From NCBI GenBank assembly GCA_947683625.1, contig CANTUR010000904.1:186001-250000 (forward strand): 64,000 nt of DNA, in the 5' to 3' direction. Origin of the DNA: Mallotus nudiflorus. Taxonomy: Eukaryota > Streptophyta > Magnoliopsida > Malpighiales > Euphorbiaceae. Below, piece after piece: positions 12,801-24,595 of the stretch. The notes under the pieces are model-generated. The model had not been told where the DNA came from and ran no database searches. It was given only the letters and a program-made list of their open reading frames with translations. Position numbers and translations under genes: made by a program. Every line of letters starts with the position of its first letter. Position 1 is the stretch's first letter.

Positions 12801-13330
12801 ATGGAGCCTAGAATTTCCAAATGAGAATCTAGCAGTTGTAGAGCATAAAAAATGGAAGCTTTATTTTGATGGTGCAGTAAACAACAAAGGAGCCAGGTTA
12901 GGAGTAATACTCATCACACCAGAGGCAGAAACCATACCAATGGCCAAGAAGTTAGATTTTAAAGTAACTAATAATATGGCTGAGTACGAAGCGTGCATTC
13001 ATAGAGTAGAAGTGGTAATGGCAGCTGGAGTAAAAGAGTTGTTAGTATATGGGGATTCTATATTGGTTATCAGCCAGGTTAATGATGAATAGGAAGTGAA
13101 AGAGGAAAAGTTGAAACCCTACATCTGCTATTTAAAAGCTTTAATAAAGAATTTCACCATGTGTCTCTTTATCCATCTATCAAGAGATGACAATCAGATG
13201 GCAGATGCACTAGCAACACTCTCTTCAATGTGGGATAGTGTGACTAGGATGACTATAGTGATCATGAAATTGAAGGCTCCATGTTATGAGGGTGAGCAGA
13301 TTATGGGGATTCAGATAGGGGCTTAAGAGA
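12801..13330 (+). pseudogene. A second (archaeal-type) RNase H relic
   Basis: WKLYFDGAVNNKGARLGV, NNMAEYEAC and VYGDSILV give the Asp-Glu-Asp pattern of an archaeal-type RNase H placed after the usual one. A dual RNase H is a known hallmark of the Tat lineage. A stop near 13090 interrupts the domain. Confidence 0.78.
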
Positions 13331-14579
13331 AGCCATGGTTTTATGATGTTTAGAAGTTCATTGAGGAAGGAAAATATCCATATGAGGCCACTTCAAAAGA
13401 AAGATACACCTTTCATGTTCTTGCATATAATTTTGCAAGTTACAATGGAGTGTTGTATAAGAGAATGCTAAATGGAATGCAGCTCAGATGTCTTAAGAAA
13501 GATGAAATGGAAGAGGTGAGGAAAGACGTTCATATAGGAGCTTATGGTTCTCACATGAATGGGATAATCCTATAAAAGAAGATAATCAAATAGGGGTACT
13601 ACTGGACGAGCATGGAAAAGGATTGTATTAGAACCATGAGATAATGCCATCAGTGTCAGATCTATGGGAACCTCAACCATCTTCCTCCAAAAATGTTGAA
13701 TAGTTTATCATCTCCTTGGCCTTTGCGCCATGGGGGATTGATATCATAGGAGAAATAAGGCCAACAACGTCAAATGGGCATAAGTATATAATCGTGGCAA
13801 TTGATTACTTCTCTAGATGGGTAGAGGCTGAATCTTTTAATGCTCTAAAGGTAAAATAGATGGCCCAATTTATTAAGAAGAATCTCATTTTCAGGTATGG
13901 GGTTCCACATTATATGGTGATAGACAATGGGGTTCAGTTCAAGCAGAAATGATAGAGTTATTGCAAAAGTATGGGATCGAGCATCATAAGTCTTCACCAT
14001 ATCGACCTTAGGCTAATGGAGCAGCGGAAGCAGTAAATAAAAATATCAAGAAAATCCTCTCTAAGATGGTTAAAACTTACAAAGATTGGTCTAAGTTTCT
14101 TCCTTTTGCCTTATGGGGATACAAAAATACAGTCAGAACTGCCACCCGGCTAAACTCCATTCTCTTTAGTGTACGATTGTGAAATAGTTTTGCCAATAGA
14201 AACTAATATCAAGTCTTTAAGAGTAGTTATGGAGGCTAAAATGCCTGAGAGTGAATGGGCACGAAAAAGATATGATTATCTGGTGTCTCTTGATGAGAAG
14301 AGGATAAATGCTTTATTTCATACCCAGATATACTAGAAAAGGATAGTAAGGGCATTTAATAAGAAGGTAAAGCCCAGGAAGATAAAAGCTAGGGATATGG
14401 TACTAAAATAATCCAGAGCAGTGGTGTTCGATCCAAGAGGAAAGTTCATACCAAACTGGGAAGGATCATACTTAGTCAAGTCAGTTCTACCAAAGGAAGC
14501 CACCAAGATATATGATCTTAAAGGGAATGAGTTCATGGAGCCTATTAACCTGGACCGCCTTAAGAAATACTATCTATAA
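13331..14579 (+). pseudogene. A integrase relic and pol C terminus
   Basis: Zinc-binding and core integrase sequence homologous to B's 34134-35360. The core keeps an Asp in WGIDIIGEI and in VIDNGVQF, but stops and frame changes are common. Pol ends at 14577-14579 with LKKYYL-type residues, like B's end at 35360. There is no chromodomain, as expected for Tat elements. Confidence 0.75.
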
Positions 14580-15237
14580 AAATAAATAAAATTAGTACAA
14601 AGAAAATAAAAGCCCAATAACTAGAAAACCTGAAAAGGCTAGTCAGGAAAAATTAGGACATTCTTGTTGTTCAGAAAACCCACGAAGGGCTAGTAGGTAA
14701 AAATTAGGGAATAAAATAAAAAAAGGTCCCACTAATTAGAAAAACCATAAAGGGCTAGTCAGGCAAAAGTTAGGGAAATAAATGTGAATAAAAAATATTC
14801 AGTTACAAAATCCGAAAGAACTAGTTAATAACAGAAGTTATATCATGTGATGTAGCAAATGTACTCATTTCTGCCCTAATTAATGAATCTTATTGAAATT
14901 GAAATTTTGTTATGACATTGCATGTTCTATCTTATTTATAATGCATAAGCACTAGAAAGGAAAACAAAACATAAAAATTTAAGACTAGCTTTATGAGACC
15001 ATTTTATTCTAGTGGTGCATATGATTCTTCTTTTGAGATTCATCATGTAAAGCTTGAATCCTCTTGTCTCTAGAAAGTATGGGTGGCTCCATAGCCTGTA
15101 TCATAACTCAAACATGGAAAAGAAAAAATAATAATAAGTCTGCTAAGTTAAAAACTCAAAAGGGCAACTTAGGCAAAGTTAGGGCATGCCTACTAAGTTG
15201 AAAACCTGAAAGGGTGACTTAGGCAAAAGTTAAGGTA

Positions 15238-15286
<49 letters not shown>

Positions 15287-15413
15287 GTAATAATAGTAAT
15301 AATAATAATAAATTTCACTTAGGATCATCTATTCATCCGAGACTAATTTTAGGAAAGGGAAGTTTGAAATAAAGCAGTCCAAACTATAAATCAAAGATGA
15401 AAATAGCCTAGAA
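14580..15413 (+). other. A spacer between pol and antisense genes, with short tandem repeats
   Basis: Contains repeated units of the type AAAACCTGAAAAGGCTAGTC (clusters at about 14617-14860 and 15137-15235). The stretch at about 15003-15115 matches the C-terminal end of B's antisense DUF7745-like gene (about 35790-35900), but the rest of that gene is absent. Confidence 0.65.
15239..15311. repeat. (TAA)n microsatellite
   Basis: About 24 nearly pure TAA/AAT units with two AGT interruptions. It sits where B has AAATAAAA-rich sequence at about 36470, just before the DUF7745-like gene that A lacks. Confidence 0.9.
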
Positions 15414-16500
15414 TCAGTCATCCCTAGCTCCAGAGTCAGGCCATGGGCTCCATCCTCTACTAGAATCATCATAGTGATAGGTATCTAGAGGTCTAGTAGA
15501 TGAAGTACCAGCACTGTAGGGGGTCAAGGCCTGAGTCAGCAAGCTGCCGGCGAAGCATCTTACTCTCCTGCTCCATATCCCCTGAATAAATCTGCACATA
15601 TAGCAAGCATTATATCATATGCACTCCATGCACATCATGCATACATTTACATAATAAGTGTATATACTTACCCGCCAACTATCTGTGACCGGCATGGTAA
15701 ATAACCTCTGAAATGAGGCAAGTACATGCAAATACTTTGCTTATTTCCAGGGGACCTATTTTGTAAAGTTGTACTAACATAAATACCAAGCGTATAGGTA
15801 ATACAAGAAATAAGTCAGACAAACTAACATGAGAAGTATCTTTTGGGGAAACGATGGGGAGCTAAACATCACCGAAATGTATTTGCTGCTCAACCGGAGC
15901 TTAAACAGCAGGAACCCAATAGAGCATGGATCTGTCAGGAAGGGGAACATTGCTAAAAATAGTGCCAGAAAAAGCTCCCTCACGACTGGTCCCAACATGC
16001 TAAGTGCACTGTGCATGGCTAGGACAGGACCTAGGGACCTCAGGTGTAATCTCAGGCTCAAGAGCAACCTCACTCTCTTGCATAGTCCTAAACCCCTGAT
16101 TAGCCCTAGTTGCCTCCTCCATTGCTTCATCAGTAGGGGAATGAACCTCCTTAATCTATGAAAAGCAAACTGTGAGAAAAGAATAAGTGATTGGAGAGTT
16201 CTAGGAAAGAAATTATCAGAAGTTACCTTAGCTTGATCAATAGGAACCTGCTCCAAGAGGGTCTTATGGATGAACTGCCAATAATGGTGAGATCGCTTAA
16301 GAAAAATAGTGGCATCATGTCCCTGTAATGCCTCTCTCAACTCTGAGCTCGTTAGATGAGAACTATAAAGCATCGAGTGGGGGACAACAACAGGAATACG
16401 GTGTTGGGAAGGTCCAGAGCGCCACCGGTATACCCGCTCTCCTAAATACCACATCCAACAGCCATAACCAAAGAGCAGAACCCTCATCTCCTCAAGTCGT
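15414..16500 (-). pseudogene. A antisense PMD gene, exons 4 (part) to 7
   Basis: Minus-strand exons inferred by comparison with B: exon 4 ends at 16227, exon 5 is 16155-15829, exon 6 is 15755-15672, exon 7 is 15591-15414. Introns of 71, 73 and 80 nt begin GTAACT, GTTAGT and GTAAGT and end in AG. Exon 4 encodes WMWYLGERVYRW, a PMD-type C-terminal motif. Exon 7 ends in RGWSPWPDSGARDD before the stop, nearly the same as in B. Exon 5 has two stops and exon 7 a one-base frame change. Element B inserted in exon 4 at 16500, so the open frame from 16697 into this exon is a chimera. The 5' exons continue at 47046-50407. Confidence 0.75.
16496..16500. repeat. Target site duplication of B, left (GTCGT)
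   Basis: GTCGT directly before B's 5' LTR, repeated exactly at 47041-47045 after B's 3' LTR. Joining the flanks once restores continuity of A's antisense exon 4, as shown by B's own copy near 38597. Confidence 0.95.
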
Positions 16501-18559
16501 TGTAAGCACCCAATTTTGGGATGTAATTGTGCACAATTGCGATGTAAGCCCCTATAATGAAATTCATTCAAAAATTGAACTTGGTTGTTGATTTTCTGGA
16601 CTTTAAGGACTAAATTGCAATGTTTTTTAGGATTTGAATGCAAATAAGTCAATTTTTTAGGGGTCTTTTTATAATTAAAAAAATTTAGGATCGGCATTAT
16701 ACAATGCCAATCGGTGTTGCACAGTGCCGACGCGCAATAAGTCTTTTTTTCAAATTTTTATGTATTTTTTCTTATTTTTTATCGATTTTTTTAGTGTTTT
16801 GATTGGTTGAAAATTCAAATTTTATCTGTATGATTATTTGATAAGGTTTTTTTAAATGCATAAAGTTTTTTTAAATAAAAAACAAACGCTATCTGATCAT
16901 TAGTCCGTTCCTCCTTTGGAGGAAGCCAGTACGTGCAGACTCTGCATTTAAAAGCAAAGTTTGCATGCGTGCATGAAGAGGAAAGAAAAAATTTGTTTAC
17001 ACAAATGGAGGAACTAAGAGAAACTCACACATTCATAGATCAAACTTTGATTTCTTCTGTTCTTTCAAAACCCTAATTTTTTCAGTTCATTTAATGAGGA
17101 CAATCCAGCATTTTTTTTAGTCCCAGTCTAGAGTCAAATCAATACTAAGTCAATTTCAATAGTGAAAATCCTAATCTAAAGGGCTAAAAAGGGCATCTGC
17201 ACAACATCTAAATCATCAGTGTTATTTTCTATTTCATTTTTTTATTCTTTCTATTTTTTTCTTTTTGTGATTTTTCTTTTATTATGTTATTCTTTTTTAT
17301 TATTTAATTTCACTACTAATATGATTACTTGTGTTTTTTTTGTTTGGATATATGCATATGGATTAAGGAGGATATCGCCTATATTTAAATTGAGTAGAAG
17401 GTCCATGGAATACCATAGAAGAACCTGTGTTGTTTTCCCATAGAATTTAGGGTTTTGTCTTTATTTTTTCCATTTTTGGTGTTCTGTGTAGTTATTTTAA
17501 TTTTTGGGTGTATAATCATTTAAATTTAATTTTTGTACATAGTTTGTAATAGCCCCAATAGTGGGAATAGTGAAAATTTTAATTTTTCTATACTTTAAAA
17601 TTGATTAGTAATTAGGTTCAATTGGGTAAAAAAATCAATTAAAATCAATGGTGGCAGTAGATTAAATAGGGTTTGCTTGTAATTAATTTAGGTTTTTTTA
17701 GAAAATCACTGTAATGTTTATTTGATCCACTTTTTTGTGTTTTTTTATGTTTTTATCTTTATGGGCTCCAAGCCCACGTTTAGGTCTAACCCATTTAATA
17801 AATAGGTTTAAAAAATGGTTTAGGACTTTAAATAATGAAAATCAATTTGGGCCCATTAGGTTAATTAGATTTTAGGCCCACTTAGTTAATTAAAACTTGT
17901 TTAGACTTAGCTCAGCCCACTTAATTTTATTTCTTTTAAAATAAATAAACCTAGGCCCACATTTTACTTCAAATAAGACCAAGTTAGACTTAGGCTCATT
18001 AATTTGATTTTCCTTTAAAATTGAATAGACTTAAGCACATTCCTTAGACAAATTAAAATAAACAAATCTAGGCTCGCTAATTAATAAAAATGTAGGCCCA
18101 CATATAGTCCATTTCTCATTTGTAAATAATATGTAGACTTAGCTAACTTATAAAATAAAATTAACATAGTTTAGACATAGGGACATTACCTTTTTATGCA
18201 TTTTTACTTGTAATTTTGTTGACTTGTTGCCTTTTGGGTTAGATGGATGTTAATTAGGGTTTAATAAAATTGCATGCAATTAGAGGATGAAATAATCATT
18301 TATAAAATTATTCTAAAAGAACATTAGACTAAGAGAAGTTAGTATTTCGTATCCAGAATATCCTGGTTGTGGTGCTAGTTTTCTTTTAGAGAATTGAGTA
18401 CCACCTTTTCGATTTGTCCCAGTTATTACCCTGGGTGGCGACTCCTCATCTCCATGCTATGTCTTTGTGATAGTGGTTAGTGTGTTCTCTAAGGCCCTGA
18501 GCCTAAACAGTGTTATGGTTGGTAAAATCTTGGACGCGCGCTAAACCCCGCCGTCTACA
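16501..18559 (+). repeat. B 5' LTR
   Basis: Starts TGTAAGCACCC and ends CCGTCTACA. Inverted GGCATT/AATGCC copies lie near 16690-16735, and GGCCCA motifs lie between about 17760 and 18110. No coding sequence is supported. Confidence 0.93.
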
Positions 18560-18560
18560 A

Positions 18561-18578
18561 TGGCGACTCCACTGGGGA
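18561..18578 (+). other. B primer binding site
   Basis: TGGCGACTCCACTGGGGA one base after the LTR. It starts with the TGG that pairs with a tRNA CCA end. This type is reported for Ogre/Tat elements as matching tRNA-Arg; which tRNA is used here was not tested. Confidence 0.8.
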
Positions 18579-19551
18579 TAAGAGATACTGATTCTACTTG
18601 TGTTCTTTAGAATTATTTTATTGATTATTATTTCATTCTTGTATTCATTCTGCATGTCCCTACTAAACTGATGGCCTTGGTTTATGATTCCATGATTCCA
18701 TTAGCTTCATGGAGTTGTAGATTGGCTCACCATCACTCTTAGCCTTAACTCCGTTCAAGAGAGATTAATGGGCTCATCTAACTAGAGTTTGTAACCTAAG
18801 TCCCTAAAGGGGGTAATCTTCTCTCAAGTTGGTAAAGGATGTTGGGCCCCTTTGACCTTGGCCTGTAACTCAAAGTCCATAATGGAGAGCATCTTGCTAA
18901 GGGAACCTTAACTTTCACCGGACCCTAACCACATATAATGGCTTAGTTACTTCCCCTAGGGTCTTTACCCAAAATGCTTGTTTATTTGAATTGCCATGAG
19001 ATATTTATATTTATAAAAGCCCAGGCCTATACCTTTGAAGCTCATTCAGGCTAATAAGGATTAAGCTAGACCTTTATATTTAGAAATGTTGCTTCTATGT
19101 TTTTTCTTTTAAGAGAGATTTGGCATGCACGTTGGCTCTTAATATCCCCTGTTGATATAAAGGCCAAGACCAAAAATCCTAGGAAAATAATTCGCCATTG
19201 AACACGTGTGTGGGAGGAATAAGGTTGGAAGGCTTATGCTTGCAAGTTGCTTATTGATTTCTTCTTACTACTTGTTAAGTGCTTGCCTGCTATTTGTTGT
19301 ATAAACACATGCATCATGCATACATGCATACATACAGTCCATGCATCATATTAACACCTTATTTTGCAACCATCATAGATTCATCTGGTTCTTCTCATAT
19401 TTAGGGACAAAGAGGTGGCAGATTGACTAGAGTTGATTTAAGTCTGAAGTCCATAACTCAAAGCATTCTTCACAGACTAGAGAGACTAGAGGGGAGTCCA
19501 ATCAATCCACTATTCCTAGAAGCTGAATCAGCTCAAACTGAATAGACTGAA
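18579..19551 (+). other. B untranslated leader
   Basis: About 1 kb homologous to A's leader, without the 112-bp duplication. The gag frame can be followed back past the Met at 19552, but a TAG lies in frame just before it, so the original start could be upstream. Confidence 0.65.
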
Positions 19552-21218
19552 ATGGAACAACAACTAGAGATGTGGACCTTGGAGGACATTAAGGGAGCTT
19601 TGATGGATGACATGAGAGCTATAATGCAAGATGAACTAAGACAGGCTTTAGCCGGACTAGTGCAACCTGTTGTTGGATAACGACTTGTTGTTGTTATTGA
19701 ACAACCACCTGCTACTACTATTGAACAGCCACCTACTGTAGGAGCTCCACCTATTGTTGTAGCTCCTCCACCTACTGCTAATAATGCTGGGAGGCAACTT
19801 GCTCCTAGAAATGTGCATGTTATTGATGTGAGAATGGAAGATATTGAAAACTACATGGTAGAAAAGGTGAAGAGAGAATCACTTGAATTGGTTCAAGACC
19901 TTGAGTCCAAGCAGATGCAAACACTGACTCAAAAAATGTCAAAGATGGAAGAGCTTATTAGAGGACAAGGAATAGGATATTCTTTTGACTTTGATGATAT
20001 GTTGCAAATGGAGGGTGATAGGCTGCTTGAAAAATTCAAAATGCCTCAACTGTAGAAATTTGATGGGAGAGGAGACCCTAGAATATTCATTTGAGCCAAT
20101 ACACAACAACCATGAGCACTACAAAAGCACCTCTAGCGGTAGTAACTAGGTTGTTTGTGTTGTCCCTAGAAGGAATGGCTGTGAACTGGTACCATGGGTT
20201 AGAAAAGTCTATTAGAGCTGACTGGAAGGAACTATGTATTGCATTCTTGAAACAATATGATTATAACGCTCGATTAAAAGTGTCAATTAAGGATTTAGAG
20301 TTGACTAAACAGAAATCAAATGAGTCTTTTTCTGATTTCTTAACCCGTTTCATGAATAAAGCAGGGATGATGAAAAATAAGCTTGCTGTGAAGGATCAAG
20401 TTAGAATGATAGTTCGTAACGTGTCACCTAATTTGGACGAGAGGCTACAGATGATGAATCCCAAAACCTTTATGGATTTGTATGATGATGGGTTACAAGC
20501 TAAAGAAATTGAGAGTGAGAAAAAGAAAATTATTCAAGGCACAGGAACTTGAAACTACCCAATTGGGGGCATACAACAAGGAAGTACTAGCTGAGCCATA
20601 GAGGTATGTGCAGTTCAGCAACCTAAAAGGTTCTCCAACTTCAACCAACCACTCTCCAAAGTCCTAGAGAGGTTAATCTAAAAAGGCCTGCTCTGACCCT
20701 TAACCTTTTCCAAACCCCCAAATCCAAATCTCCCTGACTATGATCCTAGTAGTTACTGCAAGTTTCATCAAGAAACTAGCCATTCCATAGATACTTGCAT
20801 TCGCCTAAAACATGAAATCCAAAACTTGATAGATTCTGGAAAAATCACCGACCTTGAGAAATCCAATTCTAACCCAAACACCATAAACAACCCTTTCCTA
20901 GACTATCGAAATGTTCTACCACTAGCCACCATGATAATCAACTCAGGGGTTAGCAAAGAAGAAGTGCTAAGCTCCTTCGAGGAGCTCAACCTTATACCCA
21001 ATGGAGAACCTTTCGGACAACCACAAAGAGGAGTAGAAGATTTATTGGGCCAGCCCTTAGGCAAGTTTGATTACAGAGTATTCTACTCAATACCACCCTC
21101 TATTGATATCCCTATTGAATTAATTAAGCCCTCAGGTTAGGGAGATGAGTTTGATGATATGCCAGTAAAAGAAGAGCCTGAAATTCCCGAATAGTCACCA
21201 AAAGGAGTTAAAGATCTG
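19552..21218 (+). pseudogene. B gag relic
   Basis: Gag in pieces. The N-terminal part has MEDIENYMVEKVKRES, a charged coiled-coil-like stretch, and a Pro-rich segment at about 19680-19790; a TAA follows PVVG near 19678. The retrotransposon-gag core lies at 20091-20552 (NWYHGLEKS, W.EL..AFLKQY, ESFSDFLTRF), and a CKFH..TSHS..TC zinc-knuckle-like motif at about 20757-20800, followed by LKHEIQNLIDSGKI. The part after about 21000 repeats the LLGQPLGKFDYRVFYS cassette, which occurs again at 21219. Frame changes near 20055 and 20560 and stops break it. Confidence 0.78.
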
Positions 21219-22048
21219 TTGGGACAACCTTCGGGCAAGTTTGATTACAGAGTATTCTATTCTAAACCCGGTTCTGCTGACATACCCATGGAAGAGATCA
21301 TGTCGATAGGATGGGGTGATGAGTTTGAAGAAGATGAATTTTTAACCCCAGAACTATCCCAAGAAGGGGTTGAAGAGCTGCTAAGCCAACATATGGACAA
21401 GCTGAGGGAGTTGAAAGGAAAAAAAACATGCACAGTGGAAGTTTGGAAAAATGGGAAAAGAGAACGAATTGTTGGGGCTGTGGACATCTGGTATGATTCT
21501 GATGAAGAAAAACCCACTGGAATCGATGTATGGAGTGACACTCCAAATGTGAATCATGTTACTAGAAGCGAGAGGAATTATCGGGCAGTAGAAAAGCAAA
21601 ATGAAAGGGTTGTAGAAAGGGAAGAAACAGAAGATGCAGAAGTAGAGGAAGGACAGAAAGAGGATCTGATCCTGGAACAACTTAAAAAGGCTAAAGTGGG
21701 TGTGAGCATCTGGGAATTATTGATGCATTTAGGTAGTCACAGAAGGGCTCTAGTTAAAGCTTTGTCGAACATGAGCATTGAAACGATAGCTACACCTGAG
21801 CCTATAGTAGCAAAGGTGACAGAAAAGAAACATGGGCTGATAACATTCTCAGATGATGACTTGCCTTTGGAGGGAAGAAATCATAACAAGGCATTATTTA
21901 TCCCAGTTGAAGTAAAAGGGAAGAGAACCAACTTTGTAATAGTGGATGATGGTTCAACTATAAATGTATGCCCATTAAAGATCCTGCCTAATCTGGGTTT
22001 GAAAGTAGATGACTTGACGGCTTCAAACCTCATAATCAGAGCTTATGA
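21219..22048 (+). pseudogene. B gag C terminus and protease, N-terminal part, interrupted by C
   Basis: About 276 codons stay open up to the copia insertion. The first 150 are acidic. The retropepsin-like active site is at residues 242-246 (Val-Asp-Asp-Gly-Ser, 21942-21956), followed by TINVCPLKILPNLGL. The frame then runs 28 nt into C's LTR to a stop. The other half of the protease resumes at 31157. Confidence 0.82.
22045..22048. repeat. Target duplication of C, left (ATGA, or ATGAT)
   Basis: ATGA lies before C and again at 31153-31156. Because the next base is T on both sides, the duplication can be read as ATGA with C starting TG, or as ATGAT with C starting GA. A's protease near 10360 has the uninterrupted TTTATGATGAC. 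Confidence 0.8.
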
Positions 22049-23453
22049 TGACTTGATAGTAAAACCCTTAGATTAAAATAAGAGTTCTATTCTAATTATC
22101 CCTAGCCATTTATTCATTATATGAATATTAAAGTATTAAGGCTAGTATGATGTTGACTGATGGTTATGTTTTACTAATCATAAATATGAGATATTAAGTC
22201 AACTCATAGGTACATGATGAGAGATCATGTACTGGATTGACCCACTATGAGAATACTACATAGATTATTGTCATAAGTATTTCTTATCACAGTAATTTTA
22301 TTTCGGTCCTTTGACCTTGAAATCATCATGGATTTCTACATAGCTATTTTATGTTTTGACACATTCTAACATTGTCTTTAACCGGATGATTAAAAGAATG
22401 TTGTTGGATATAAAATTAGTTATGTGAGGAATGTGAGTGATTTAGAAGGAATTTATCCCTCATTAATATGAGAAAGATATCTAGAGGCCCCTTGATGAGA
22501 TAGACTGAATGAAAATGCATGGCCATGCTGAAATGAATTGATAAAGAGTTATCATTTTCAGTCTACTTGGAATCAAGTCATAATATTGAACTATATAAGG
22601 ATGACATTCTATGCCTTATGTTCAATTAAGATATCATGAGATAAAGGGACAATAAAATTCACTGTAATTAGGTTATGTCGGATTATTGACTTCACATGAC
22701 TTGGGTAGTCATAATGTCTTGCTAGAGGCCACTTATGACTTGTAGGCCTAAATAGAGATTTAGGCCCACTGCCAATGTTATGTGAACCTACAGGGTCACA
22801 CACTTAGAACAAGCCCAAAACGGATATGGGTTTAATAAGCCCAAAATAAACTCTGTGGAAATAAATAATTAAAGTGTTTTATTTATTTATTTATTTGTTT
22901 ATTTATTTAAGATAAATGTTATTTTAAATAAATAAATAAGATATTATTTTTGATTTGTTTTTAAACAAAATCAGAATATAATAAATGGAAAATTACCAAA
23001 AGGTTATTGGTAAGTGAAACCCTAACTTGGAGTCTATAAATATGTTATATTCTCTAGGGTTTCACACACTTGTTTTTGCCTCCAAATTCGTTTTCTTTCC
23101 TCTTAGAAAACAAAGACAGAGTTTTCCTTTTTGTTCTTGATTTGTAAGACAGTCAAGAGGTTGCTAGCACACACACTCAAATTCGTTTTGTGAAGGGCTG
23201 TTCGTGTGGATACCTATAGAGGACGCATCCTTTTGGAGACGTCTTGATCCGAACAACCAAGCCAAAAAGCTCGAGGTAAGGTGTCACCGGTGTGAACCTC
23301 CTCTCACCCTTCCAGAGAATCTTGCCTCTTCTGCGTTTTGGTAAGATTATTAAAACCCTAGATTTAATCAATTAGTCGAATTACATGGATCCTGGCTTGG
23401 GAACGTGATAAAATTTTAATTTTTCCGCTGCGTTTGCATCACGGAACCCAACA
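22049..23453 (+). repeat. C 5' LTR, lacking its first 139 bp
   Basis: Identical by eye to 29748-31152 (constant offset 7699), ending CCCAACA. It begins at an internal TGACTTGATAG instead of TGTTAG. The lost part (29609-29747 in the other LTR) is the outermost U3. A TATA-like CTATAAATATG lies near 23033, followed by CTCTAGGGTTTCAC. Confidence 0.93.
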
Positions 23454-23454
23454 G

Positions 23455-23466
23455 TGGTATCAGAGC
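23455..23466 (+). other. C primer binding site (initiator tRNA-Met)
   Basis: TGGTATCAGAGC one base after the LTR, the classic complement of the 3' end of plant initiator tRNA-Met. Confidence 0.93.
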
Positions 23467-23726
23467 CACTTGTAATTCGATTAATTGATTCTGTGTATAT
23501 GTGATATATGTTAGGGTTTCAAAATTATCAAAAGGGGTTTTGATTTGTTTTGTGACAATTCTGGGTAATCTATTTGAAAACGGAATTAAACATTAATTTG
23601 ATTAATGTTTTTAATGGTTTAATGTGATTAAACTAAAAACAGTTTTGATTTTATGAATTAAGAATGCTGTTTCATGAAAAACGATTTTGTATGATGTTTT
23701 TTTTATGAAAAACGAATTAAGAATAA

Positions 23727-24001
23727 TGTTTTGATTAATATGATTAATTGAAGCAACATATTTGTTTCCTATTTTAATTAGAAAAACGTTTTCTATTTGA
23801 TTAGGAAAATCGTTTTTAATTAAATCTGAAACAGAAATTCTGTTTTCAAAAACCTAATCACTTAAGGATTTAAATCTGTTATATATTCTGTTTTGATTAA
23901 TATGATTAATTGAAGCAGCTTATTTGTTTCCTATTTTAATTAGAAAAACGTTTTCTATTTGATTAGGAAAATCGTTTTTAATTAAATCTGAAACAGAAAT
24001 T
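23727..24001 (+). repeat. 113-bp direct duplication in C leader
   Basis: 23727-23839 is repeated at 23889-24001 (offset 162) with only a few mismatches. Each copy contains AAAACGTTTTCTATTTGATT and further A/T-rich inverted pieces. The 49-nt spacer is different. Confidence 0.9.
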
Positions 24002-24469
24002 TTGTGATTATGCAGATTATGTGTTAAGGGCAATCTGTTTAAATGTTAAACAGATTATGCAGAATGGATATGTTTTCTATACATTCGTTCAAGCTGTAAT
24101 TTTGATTACACAAATTAGGGTTTTCTTAATGGATGCGTCTGTTTTAATTAAAAAAAAAAAAAAAATTTTTTGATCTGTTTTGAACAGATTTTTCAGACTG
24201 TAAAATGTTTACAAAGAGTGATGTTTTTAAGCAACAAACTGATTTAGTAATATGATTACAAAATTGGTTAATTGCTTTCTTGACGCAAATAAGGGTTTTA
24301 AGGTGGCTGTTTTAATTGAGCGTTTTTGTCTATTTTGAACAAATTGATTTTATAGTAATTTGATTACGAAAATTCATTAATGTTCAGAAATTTGAAAGGT
24401 AACTCACCGAAGAGTTAAGGTAAAGTGTTTACCGTCGGACCCGCTGACTGGCCAGCGGGACCGCCACCT

Positions 24470-24595
24470 GGGGCGCTGCCCCCGGACCCCGCCAGGGGCG
24501 CTGCCCCTTGGACCCCGCCAAGGGGCGATGCCCCTTGGAACCCCACTAGGGGCGCTGCCCCTAGGACCCCGCAAGGGGCGCTGCCCCTTGACCCC
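24470..24595 (+). repeat. Five-unit GC-rich hairpin array in C leader
   Basis: Units start at 24470, 24495, 24522, 24549 and 24575 (periods 25-27). Each begins with GGGGCGCTGCCCC (GGGGCGATGCCCC in unit 3), a perfect 5-bp stem with a 3-nt loop, followed by GGACCCCGCCA-like spacer. The surrounding sequence is strongly AT-rich. Open frames on both strands here are by-products of the repeat. Confidence 0.92.

Larger units (their letters stand above)
4634..16500 (+). mobile_element. Element A, left part: Tat-lineage Ty3/gypsy retrotransposon
   Basis: This plus-strand element starts with an LTR (4634-6856), a primer binding site, a long leader, decayed gag-pol (about 7929-14579) and antisense PMD exons. 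It is broken at 16500 by element B and resumes at 47041 after B's GTCGT target duplication. A's right part (47041-48134, 50234-50898) ends where D inserted, so A's 3' LTR is outside the window. Its likely target duplication with E is GGTGG (4629-4633); the partner cannot be seen. Many stops, and transitions in the primer binding site, mark it as older than B. Confidence 0.85.

Noticed and set aside
15774..16697. 307-codon minus-strand ORF
   Set aside because: It starts in B's LTR and runs across the insertion junction through introns 4 and 5 of A's antisense gene. It is a chance chimera, although its middle contains real PMD exon sequence.
22609..23371. Two 64-codon minus-strand ORFs inside C's LTRs, repeated at 30308-31070
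   Set aside because: They are duplicated only because the LTRs are duplicated, have no recognisable domain, and run against the element.
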